Below, piece after piece: positions 8,262 through 14,498 of a DNA stretch of 23,935 bases (position 1 is its first letter; each line of letters begins with the position of its first letter). Where the stretch lies: assembly GCA_937927725.1 (NCBI GenBank), contig CALBSE010000073.1, forward strand, positions 1 to 23,935, read 5' to 3'. The translations under genes and the position numbers were made by a program. The stretch is from an uncultured Actinomycetes bacterium. GTDB lineage: Bacteria > Actinomycetota > Acidimicrobiia > Acidimicrobiales > Acidimicrobilacustridaceae. The notes below the pieces were generated by a model, which was not told the DNA's origin, made no database searches, and was given only the letters and a program-made list of their open reading frames with translations.

Positions 8262-9164
8262 GTGTCTGCAATCGAACGAGTTCCTTACGATGAGTTCTCC
8301 TACTTTGAGGACAACGCCGCCGAAGTTGGTATCGCTTGGAATGGGCCACCAGCTGTTCGACGCGTCGGAGTGTCCGTCGATAACGACCGATCATTAAGCG
8401 CGCTGGTCTGGGGAACTGAATCTCCAGAGATCGTGTTCCTCCACGGCGGAGCTCAGAACGCTCATACGTGGGACACCGTTGCCCTCGCCCTCAACCGACC
8501 ACTTGTCGCTATCGACCTGCCTGGCCACGGCCATTCCGACGGAGGAAAGAACGGAAGTCTCAATGTCTTCGCTAACGCCGAAGACATTGCCGTCGTAATT
8601 CGAGAACTCGCCCCCGACGCGCAACTCATCGTGGGTATGTCACTAGGCGGGATGACGTCGGTCGCACTTGCAGACCACGCACCCGATCTCGTTCGACGCC
8701 TTGCGCTCGTCGATGTCACTCCCGGCGTCGACGGGCCCAAGGCGCAGCAGATCGCCAATTTCATCAACGGACCCGAGTCCTTTCCCAACTTCGACGAGCT
8801 GCTTGCCCGCACGATCGAGTTCAACCCCACTCGCACCGAGTCATCGCTGCGGCGGGGAATCCTCCATAACGCGCTCCAACTCGAGGATGGCTCGTGGGTC
8901 TGGCGCTATCGACGGATGATGGAAACCGGTGGCGAACACCCCGACTTCTCTTCGCTTTGGGATGTCATCGGCGCCAGCGCGATGCCAGTAATGCTGGCCC
9001 GAGGGATGCTCCCGCAGTCAGTCGTTGACGATGCCGATGAAGCCGAGCTCGTCAAACGCCGCTCCGACGCACTGATCGTTCATGTCGAGGGAGCCGGCCA
9101 CAGCATCCAGGGCGACCAACCCGTTGAACTCGCCCGTATCCTCGAACAATTCCTTGATGCCTGA
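8262..9164 (+). CDS. Alpha/beta-fold hydrolase
   Basis: This 300-residue alpha/beta hydrolase starts at GTG 8262. The nucleophile elbow is GMSLGG (Ser127) and the oxyanion region is FLHGGAQNAHTWD (59-71). A DLPGHGHSD motif (85-93) follows strand 4, and the catalytic His280 is in GAGHSIQGDQP. This arrangement is typical of ester and C-C bond hydrolases (MhpC/BphD-like) and of epoxide or haloalkane hydrolases; the sequence does not separate them. The first ~40 residues form an unusual acidic lead-in (YDEFSYFEDNAAEVGI) before the core domain. Translation is coupled to the aldo/keto reductase. It is the second hydrolase of the plus-strand operon, suggesting the pathway has two hydrolytic steps. 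Confidence 0.85.
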   Translation: MSAIERVPYDEFSYFEDNAAEVGIAWNGPPAVRRVGVSVDNDRSLSALVWGTESPEIVFLHGGAQNAHTWDTVALALNRPLVAIDLPGHGHSDGGKNGSLNVFANAEDIAVVIRELAPDAQLIVGMSLGGMTSVALADHAPDLVRRLALVDVTPGVDGPKAQQIANFINGPESFPNFDELLARTIEFNPTRTESSLRRGILHNALQLEDGSWVWRYRRMMETGGEHPDFSSLWDVIGASAMPVMLARGMLPQSVVDDADEAELVKRRSDALIVHVEGAGHSIQGDQPVELARILEQFLDA

Positions 9165-9202
9165 GACACACCCTCGGCATCGACACACCTAAAGGCGAAA
9201 CC

Positions 9203-10105
9203 ATGACTTGGACGACTTCTGACATTCCTGACCTCACTGGAAAGGTTGCTGTCATCACCGGTTCGAATGCCGGACTCGGCTTCCACATCGCAACCGATCT
9301 CGCTGGTGCGGGCGCTCGCGTGATCATGGCCTGCCGCAATGAGGCCAAGGCCACCGAGGCAGCAAACAAGATCCGCATGACCTCGCCTCGCGGAACCGTC
9401 GAAACCATGTCGCTCGATCTCGCCGATCTTTCATCGGTGAAATCATTCTCGGAGCAACTTCAGTCCACCGTCGACCGACTCGACATTCTCGGCAACAACG
9501 CCGGGCTCATGGCCGTCGACAAGTCCAAGACCGTCGACGGTTTTGAAACGCAGTTCGGCGTCAACCACCTCGGACATTTCGCACTGACCGGCTTGGTGTT
9601 GCCACTGCTGCTGGCGACACCGGGGTCTCGTGTGGTGAACCACTCGAGCATGGGACATCGCCCCGGCAAGATGCATCTCGACGACCTCAATTACGAACAG
9701 CATCGCTACTCACGTTGGCCCGCGTACTTCCAGAGCAAGTTGGCCAACCTGTTGTTCTCACTCGATCTTCAACGCCGCCTCTCACTCGCCGGCGCATCGA
9801 CGATTGCCCTCACCGCTCACCCAGGTGGCAGTCGCACCGACCTCGGCGTCGAGGGATCCGGGCTTTTCAACAAGGTCCTGAAACCAACCGGAGGATTCGG
9901 ACAATCAGCGGCAAAAGGTGCGCTCCCGTTTGTGCGGGCGTGCGTCGACCCTTCAGCCAAAGGCGGCGACTTCTTCGGACCGCGCTTTTTGATGTTCGGT
10001 TCACCGAAACTTGAGACTCCAACGAAGCGCGCCCGAAACGTTGAGGTAGCAACCCAACTTTGGGATCGCTCAGAAGCACTCACTGGCGTTCATTACCTCG
10101 ACTGA
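9203..10105 (+). CDS. Short-chain dehydrogenase/reductase, retinol dehydrogenase-like
   Basis: This is a classical SDR of 300 residues. The nucleotide motif TGSNAGLG is at 19-26, NNAG at 98-101, the catalytic Ser is within NHSSMG (about 148-149), and YxxxK is Tyr175/Lys179 (YFQSK). The length and the C-terminal half (TAHPGGSRTDLG, then an extended C-terminal region) match the retinol dehydrogenase/protochlorophyllide reductase-like group (RDH/WWOX), often annotated 'oxidoreductase' in actinobacteria. An AAAGGCG ribosome site lies before the ATG. It follows the hydrolase by 38 bp and is the last gene of the plus-strand operon. It probably oxidises or reduces an alcohol/ketone of the unknown substrate. 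Confidence 0.9.
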   Translation: MTWTTSDIPDLTGKVAVITGSNAGLGFHIATDLAGAGARVIMACRNEAKATEAANKIRMTSPRGTVETMSLDLADLSSVKSFSEQLQSTVDRLDILGNNAGLMAVDKSKTVDGFETQFGVNHLGHFALTGLVLPLLLATPGSRVVNHSSMGHRPGKMHLDDLNYEQHRYSRWPAYFQSKLANLLFSLDLQRRLSLAGASTIALTAHPGGSRTDLGVEGSGLFNKVLKPTGGFGQSAAKGALPFVRACVDPSAKGGDFFGPRFLMFGSPKLETPTKRARNVEVATQLWDRSEALTGVHYLD

Positions 10106-10120
10106 GGTCTTGATCAGTCG
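10099..10120. terminator. Bidirectional hairpin spanning both stop codons
   Basis: CGACTGA (10099-10105) pairs perfectly with TCAGTCG (10114-10120) over an 8-nt loop. The left arm contains the SDR stop TGA and the right arm contains the minus-strand VOC gene's stop. It lies in an 8-bp convergent junction and is a good candidate for a shared terminator, though no U-tract follows. Confidence 0.45.
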
Positions 10121-10575
10121 TAGTGCCAATTACGTTCGGGCGGCGCGGTGTATTCGATGCATTGCACATCGAACCAAATCGGCAAAAGGTGCTTTACGTA
10201 GAACGCGTGAACCGTGCTCGCGGGATTCACAAGGTCGTCGTAGACCTTCAACTTGATCGCAGGTTCGGTCTTTTGCATTTCTGCAATTCGGGCGCAGAGT
10301 GCGTCGACTTCTTCGCGAGAGTCCTGAAGCAATCCGAGGTGGTCGTAACCGGGTGACGAGATCGGATTCGGATTTTCTGCCAAGAGAATGAATTGCGTTG
10401 CGCGTTCATCGAGCATCATCAGCAGTCCGCTCTGCCCAAGAATTTCAGTGTCTTTGCAGTCCCAACCGAAAAGTTCTCCGTAGAACGCTCGGACTTGATC
10501 GCGAAACTCTGGTGTAAGAGTTCCGGGGGCAAAGGTCAGTTCCATGTGGTTGAAGCGCATCATGACGCCGACCAT
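10114..10575 (-). CDS. Single-domain VOC protein (glyoxalase/fosfomycin-resistance fold)
   Basis: The protein has 153 residues and one VOC domain with an apparently complete metal site: His10 (FNHMEL), His79 (GYDHLGL) and Glu141 (QCIEYT). The FYGELFGWD helix (31-39) is typical of glyoxalase-like proteins. Such proteins isomerise, open or thiolate small substrates, and the fold includes FosA/FosB/FosX, which act on the phosphonate fosfomycin. The start is set at ATG 10575. ATGs at 10563 and 10560 are alternatives and none has a clear ribosome site; a longer upstream frame would overlap the previous gene. It begins 26 bp after the phosphonate monoester hydrolase-like gene on the same strand and is probably its operon partner. 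A role on a phosphonate or its product is inference only. Confidence 0.75.
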   Translation of the reverse strand: MVGVMMRFNHMELTFAPGTLTPEFRDQVRAFYGELFGWDCKDTEILGQSGLLMMLDERATQFILLAENPNPISSPGYDHLGLLQDSREEVDALCARIAEMQKTEPAIKLKVYDDLVNPASTVHAFYVKHLLPIWFDVQCIEYTAPPERNWHYD

Positions 10576-10601
10576 AGAACGAACTGATTGATCGTGCCCG
10601 A

Positions 10602-12020
10602 CTAGGGAAGAAACGTCCCCGTGAGGGTCCGATCCGTATGTTGCGCTCGCCAGGCCAACATCGCTCGCGCCTCGACCCAAGCTCGTTCTGGATCAATCAG
10701 CATCGTCCGCCAAGTGGGATCGGCAGCGAGGTCGTAGACCAGCGCGCCACCATCGGCGAACTGCACATAGGCCAGGTCGTCTGTGCGGCGAACGGTGAGT
10801 TGGTGACCCACACTGCGACGGTCTTCGGGCCATTTCGCGCCGTCGCGTCCTGCAGTAAAGAATCGCCAATCGAATTCCCAGTACGCGGCATCGCGCCATA
10901 CCTCAGGCTCTTCGCCATTGAGGAATGGAAGTAGAGACCGCCCGTCGCATTGGCGAGGAATAGGAACATTGATCAGGTCACAAAGTGTCGGAAAGACGTC
11001 GACGGCTTCGGTAAATGCTTCGACAACCGTTCCATTCGTTCGCGATATTCGCGGGTCGCGAACGATTAGCGGAATATGAAAACTCTCCTCGAACCAACCC
11101 ATCTTCTGCACCATGCCGTGGTCGCCAAGTTGTTCGCCGTGATCTGAGGTCACGATCACGATGGTGTTTTCCCACTGTCCCGATTCACGGAGCGCCTTCC
11201 ACACTCGACCAAGTTGCTCGTCAACGTCGCTAATCATCCCGTAGTACTGGGCTCGCATCTCGCGCAGGGCCGCTTCATCTTCCGGGGCTGCGAAGTACGA
11301 GATCGAAAGAAGGAACTCATGAAGTGGGTGGAGATCCGATCCCGGAGCGTTCGGAAGATCAATCGAACTGCGCTCGTACGCAGTTGCCCAGTCCCCCGCT
11401 GCGGCGAAGGGAGGATGCGGACGAAGATGACTCAGGTGGGCAAACCATGGCTCGTCTTGCTCTGGTAACCACTCAAGAAATTTGTCAGTGAGGAATGCAC
11501 TGATTCCAACGTGGGCAGGACGTTCCGATTCCGTGGCTAGGCCTTCTTCGGGATCAACCGGCATGTCGTAGCCCTGCGCACGGACCCAGTCCGCCCATGC
11601 CTCACGCCCGCGAGTGAGATCGAGTTCACATCGAAATCCAGGAAGCACACCTTCGTAGGTCAACAAACGCGGATCGTCAGGCTCAACTGTTCGGGGATCG
11701 ATCGCTTGATCGGTGTAACCGAACATCACCGGGTTGTAGCCATTGCGCCGTGCCTCAAGAGCAACGTTGTCGAAACGTGCATCGAGTGGCGATCCGTTCA
11801 TGACCACTCGATTGTTCATTTGATACGTGCCCGTGTAGAGCGCTGCTCGACCAGGCGCGCATGGAGATGCTTGTCCGTAATGCTTCCCAAACCGCACCGA
11901 CTCGGCACAGAGCGCATCGAGCGCTGGGGTCTTCACCACTGGATGGCCAGCAGCCGAGAGGCACTCGGCCCTGAACTCATCGAGGGTGATGAAAAGAATG
12001 TTCGGACGAGCAACGGCCAT
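10602..12020 (-). CDS. Phosphonate monoester hydrolase-like protein (alkaline phosphatase/sulfatase superfamily)
   Basis: The 472-residue sulfatase-fold enzyme has the Cys-type formylglycine motif CAPGR at 54-58 (context ASPCAPGRAALYTG). Metal and active-site residues are visible: Asp14 (ITLDEF), His202 (LRPHPPF), Asp293-His294 (TSDHGEQLGDH) and Lys306. Several stretches recall, from memory, the Rhizobium/Burkholderia phosphonate monoester hydrolases (PMH) rather than arylsulfatases: TGTYQMNNR, SPLDAR, FGYTD-x4-DPR, CDGRSLLPFL, YWEFDWR and the C-terminal HTDRTLT. PMHs split phosphonate monoesters, and also phosphodiesters promiscuously, with a formylglycine nucleophile. No signal peptide is seen, so it is probably cytoplasmic. 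A formylglycine-generating enzyme must be encoded elsewhere. ATG 12020 is preferred over GTG 12038 because a TANNNT box lies 6 nt upstream of it. The gene diverges from the dioxygenase/PhnZ-like pair. Confidence 0.8.
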   Translation of the reverse strand: MAVARPNILFITLDEFRAECLSAAGHPVVKTPALDALCAESVRFGKHYGQASPCAPGRAALYTGTYQMNNRVVMNGSPLDARFDNVALEARRNGYNPVMFGYTDQAIDPRTVEPDDPRLLTYEGVLPGFRCELDLTRGREAWADWVRAQGYDMPVDPEEGLATESERPAHVGISAFLTDKFLEWLPEQDEPWFAHLSHLRPHPPFAAAGDWATAYERSSIDLPNAPGSDLHPLHEFLLSISYFAAPEDEAALREMRAQYYGMISDVDEQLGRVWKALRESGQWENTIVIVTSDHGEQLGDHGMVQKMGWFEESFHIPLIVRDPRISRTNGTVVEAFTEAVDVFPTLCDLINVPIPRQCDGRSLLPFLNGEEPEVWRDAAYWEFDWRFFTAGRDGAKWPEDRRSVGHQLTVRRTDDLAYVQFADGGALVYDLAADPTWRTMLIDPERAWVEARAMLAWRAQHTDRTLTGTFLP

Positions 12021-12026
12021 CCACGG

Positions 12027-12032
12027 AGCGTA
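12027..12032 (-). promoter_or_regulatory. Leaderless -10 box for the PMH-like gene
   Basis: TACGCT (reading minus) fits TANNNT and ends 6 nt before the ATG at 12020. There is no ribosome site between box and start. This is the geometry of actinobacterial leaderless transcripts. Confidence 0.45.
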
Positions 12033-12043
12033 GGACACAGGCC

Positions 12044-12049
12044 TAGCAT
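12044..12049 (+). promoter_or_regulatory. Leaderless -10 box for the dioxygenase/PhnZ-like pair
   Basis: TAGCAT fits TANNNT and ends 6 nt before the GTG at 12056, with no ribosome site between them. It has the same spacing as the opposing box at 12027-12032. The two boxes face away from each other 11 bp apart. Confidence 0.45.
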
Positions 12050-12055
12050 CGCGAT

Positions 12056-12823
12056 GTGGACGAGCCCTTCTTTGACACCATCGAACCGGGACCCGATGCT
12101 GCTGAGCACTTTCAGCAGTTCGGCTGGGTGCTCACCGAGCCTTTGCAGCCCCAAGGAGTCGCAGAGCTTCGTGAGTGGATCGACGATCTCATGACCTGGC
12201 CCGATGACGGCCCTTGGCTCCACTACCGAGAAGCGACGGCCAGCGGTCCGCGACTCTGTCGCACAGAAAACTTCGTTCCGTATCACGACGAATTGCGAGA
12301 ACTTCTCACACGAAGCGAACTCTCGGACACAGCATCGATCCTGCTTGACGAACCTGCCGTCCTTTACAAAGAGAAGATCAATTACAAAGCTCCCGGCGGT
12401 GCCGGCTATTCGCCTCACCAAGATGCGCCGGCGTATCGATTTATCGAATCGCACGTGTCGTGCATGTTGGCCATTGACGATTCACGAGAATCGAACGGTT
12501 GTCTTGAAATCGTGTCGTCGATGCACAACGAGATCCTGCCGATGGACGACAAGGGCTGCATCCGCACCGACATCGTCGAGCAACTGGACTGGAAGCCGGC
12601 TCCGATCTGGGCTGGTCAAGCGTTGTGGTTCCACTCGCGGACCCCACACCGAAGCGGCCCCAATACGTCCGCTGAACCTCGTCGTGCGATCTACCCGACC
12701 TACAACGCATTGCGTGAAGGCGATCTGCGCGAGGCGTATTACGAGCAGAAGGCAAAGGAATTCGCGTCTGCCGATGGTCCGCGGGTTTCGCTCATCGGAG
12801 ACTTCGAAGGGCAAATGCTCTGA
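12056..12823 (+). CDS. phnY: PhyH-family Fe(II)/2-oxoglutarate dioxygenase, PhnY/TmpA-like
   Basis: This phytanoyl-CoA dioxygenase-family protein has 255 residues. The iron facial triad is His121-x-Asp123 (SPHQDAPAY) and His198 (RTPHRSGPN). The arginine for 2-oxoglutarate is Arg209 or Arg210 (EPRRAIYPTYN). By family, PhyH enzymes hydroxylate small polar substrates using O2 and 2-oxoglutarate. The specific call rests on context: the next gene, overlapping by one base, matches PhnZ. In known systems a PhyH enzyme (PhnY, PhnY*, TmpA) puts a hydroxyl on the carbon next to phosphorus, making the PhnZ/TmpB substrate. The start is GTG 12056, probably leaderless. It could instead be an unrelated PhyH hydroxylase. 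Which phosphonate is used (2-aminoethyl-, trimethylammonioethyl-, methyl- or another) cannot be told. Confidence 0.75.
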   Translation: MDEPFFDTIEPGPDAAEHFQQFGWVLTEPLQPQGVAELREWIDDLMTWPDDGPWLHYREATASGPRLCRTENFVPYHDELRELLTRSELSDTASILLDEPAVLYKEKINYKAPGGAGYSPHQDAPAYRFIESHVSCMLAIDDSRESNGCLEIVSSMHNEILPMDDKGCIRTDIVEQLDWKPAPIWAGQALWFHSRTPHRSGPNTSAEPRRAIYPTYNALREGDLREAYYEQKAKEFASADGPRVSLIGDFEGQML

Positions 12824-13374
12824 TGCCGCCTCTGTCGATTGACGCAATTGTTTCCCTGTACAACGCATGGGGAAACGAAACCTACGACGAGGACATCTCA
12901 CAGCTTGCGCACGCACTGCAATGCGCGGCACTCGCGAGTCGTGACGGATCGACTGATGAATTGATTGCCGCCGCTCTCCTGCATGACATCGGTCATCTCT
13001 TTGAAATCGAACGCAACAACGGGCCCGATCACCGCACTGACCTCCGCCACGAGACCACAGGATCAGAATTTCTGAGCCACCACTTCCCGCAATCGGTTAC
13101 CGCACCAATTGCGATGCACGTTGACGCCAAGCGCTACCTCGCCGCAAACGAGAGTGGCTATCTCGATCAACTGTCTCGAGGCTCACAACGAAGTCTCGAA
13201 GTACAAGGCGGTCCATTCACCCCCGCCGAAAGCGCGAGGTTTCTTGCACGCGTAGGAAATGCCGATGCGGTATCGCTTCGCCGTTGGGACGATCATGGGA
13301 AAGTCATTGACCTCGAAGTTCCCAGCCTCGACTCGTGGGTTCCACTCTTAACCCGAGTGGCAATCACTCACTAA
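12823..13374 (+). CDS. phnZ: PhnZ/TmpB-like HD-domain mixed-valence di-iron oxygenase (C-P bond cleavage)
   Basis: The 183-residue HD-domain protein is close to PhnZ in length and pattern. All six expected di-iron ligands are present: His30 (QLAHALQCA), His54-Asp55 (LLHDIGH), His76 (LRHETTG), His99 (MHVDAKRYL) and Asp156 (RWDDHGK). PhnZ positions that bind the phosphonate also appear kept: Lys103, Ser121 and Arg153. The stretch SLEVQGGPF matches PhnZ's TLEYQGGPM. Tyr21 and Glu24 resemble PhnZ Tyr24/Glu27, with one residue fewer between Tyr and the HD core. PhnZ uses O2 and a mixed-valence di-iron site to split a 1-hydroxyphosphonate into a carboxylic acid and phosphate. ATG 12823 overlaps the dioxygenase stop (TGATG). 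Family comparison is from memory. A metal-dependent phosphohydrolase is the generic alternative, but the KRYL/QGGP features argue against it. Confidence 0.82.
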   Translation: MPPLSIDAIVSLYNAWGNETYDEDISQLAHALQCAALASRDGSTDELIAAALLHDIGHLFEIERNNGPDHRTDLRHETTGSEFLSHHFPQSVTAPIAMHVDAKRYLAANESGYLDQLSRGSQRSLEVQGGPFTPAESARFLARVGNADAVSLRRWDDHGKVIDLEVPSLDSWVPLLTRVAITH

Positions 13375-14451
13375 TTAGCGAAGTCGAATCTGAGCTGCGC
13401 CGGTGATCGGCGGCAGGTCGACAGGACTCAGTGGACCAGCTGCCGCAGCACACACTGCGGGAATCGCGTTCACACAGCGATTCGCTGCGCTCGCATTTCC
13501 ACCGCCGGCAGCGCCCGGTTCGCCGGGCTCATTCCCATGAATTGTGAGCTCCAAGTGGGGATGACCGCTCATCACCACTCGGTGTTCGCCACCGGGATTG
13601 AGGGGTTGCTGCCAATCAGGCGCACAGTCGTCGTCAATTCGCGTGACGTGTTCGACGACTAACAACGGTTGACCCTGCACTGAGCCCGTGACTTCGAATC
13701 GGAACGCGCCAAGCGTTCCTTTTTCGAACGTTCCCATTCCATCAACCTCGATAGTGCGCTCGAGAGGTCGACGTTCAACGGTTGTCGTGATGTCGTCAAT
13801 TCCCAGATCGAGAATGTCAGCAAGCACTCGCACCATCGGCGCCCACACCATCATCAACGACATCTCTTCAAGCATTTGCGGGAGAACGTCCATCGGTCCA
13901 CCGAGACCAATCACGTTGCGCACGATGTCGGGTGCGTCATACAGCGCGTAATTAAAGATCTCCTGGATCCGGATCTCGGTGATTCCTGCACCAACGCCAC
14001 TTACGAGGCCAGGGAGGATGTCAAGGGCCCAACCGGGATCGATACCGGAAACAAAGACTGAGGAATTCCCGGCTTCCATCGCCGGCGTGAGCATTCCCAT
14101 CAACTCGGGCGGAGCGCTCGCGGGGTGTAGCAATGGATAGAACGCCGTCGACACGACATTGCGACCCGAACGGAGCAAGCGTTCGAGGTCCATGTACGCC
14201 TCCATCGGACGCGTATCTGCCGTCGCTGCGTAGACAACGCAATCGACATCGGACGCAAACGCGATCTCGATGTCGTCGGTTGCAAGAACTCCGAGCGGAG
14301 CAATGCCGGCGAGTTCGCCCGCGTCTTTCCCAACCTTTGCTGGGTTCGACACCACTACTCCGACAAGTTCCAGATCACGATGCGTCGCGATCGCTCGTAT
14401 CGCCGGTCGCCCAACGTTCCCTGTCCCCCACACCACAACTCGATAGGTCAT
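13375..14451 (-). CDS. DapB-like/2,4-diaminopentanoate dehydrogenase-like NAD(P)-binding protein
   Basis: The 358-residue protein has an N-terminal Rossmann motif VWGTGNVG (7-14). It is of the 'dihydrodipicolinate reductase-like' type common in actinobacteria, which is longer than true DapB (~250 residues). The central SGIDPGWALDILPG segment and the C-terminal NAIPAVCAA with DLPPITG match the pattern I recall for the 2,4-diaminopentanoate dehydrogenase-like branch. Many members sit in lipid or steroid catabolic regions with no known substrate. It is not expected to act in lysine synthesis, since no other dap gene is near. It lies 47 bp after the epimerase-like gene on the same strand. Its stop codon abuts the PhnZ-like gene's stop with no base between. 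Confidence 0.75.
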   Translation of the reverse strand: MTYRVVVWGTGNVGRPAIRAIATHRDLELVGVVVSNPAKVGKDAGELAGIAPLGVLATDDIEIAFASDVDCVVYAATADTRPMEAYMDLERLLRSGRNVVSTAFYPLLHPASAPPELMGMLTPAMEAGNSSVFVSGIDPGWALDILPGLVSGVGAGITEIRIQEIFNYALYDAPDIVRNVIGLGGPMDVLPQMLEEMSLMMVWAPMVRVLADILDLGIDDITTTVERRPLERTIEVDGMGTFEKGTLGAFRFEVTGSVQGQPLLVVEHVTRIDDDCAPDWQQPLNPGGEHRVVMSGHPHLELTIHGNEPGEPGAAGGGNASAANRCVNAIPAVCAAAAGPLSPVDLPPITGAAQIRLR

Positions 14452-14498
14452 GGGCCGGGACCCTAGTAGCGAGAAACCAGATCGTGCCGGAACGGCCG

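Noticed and set aside
10576..10680. Longer start for the 153-residue VOC protein
   Set aside because: It would run into the upstream PMH-like gene, and the added residues do not look like a VOC domain.
10602..12020. Annotation as arylsulfatase or choline sulfatase
   Set aside because: The formylglycine motif alone would allow it. The TGTYQMNNR, FGYTD-x4-DPR, CDGRSLLPFL and C-terminal HTDRTLT features fit phosphonate monoester hydrolases better, and the neighbours are PhnY/PhnZ-like. Sulfatase activity is not excluded.
13375..14451. True DapB (lysine biosynthesis)
   Set aside because: The protein is about 100 residues too long, its C-terminal features match the diaminopentanoate dehydrogenase-like branch, and no lysine genes are nearby.
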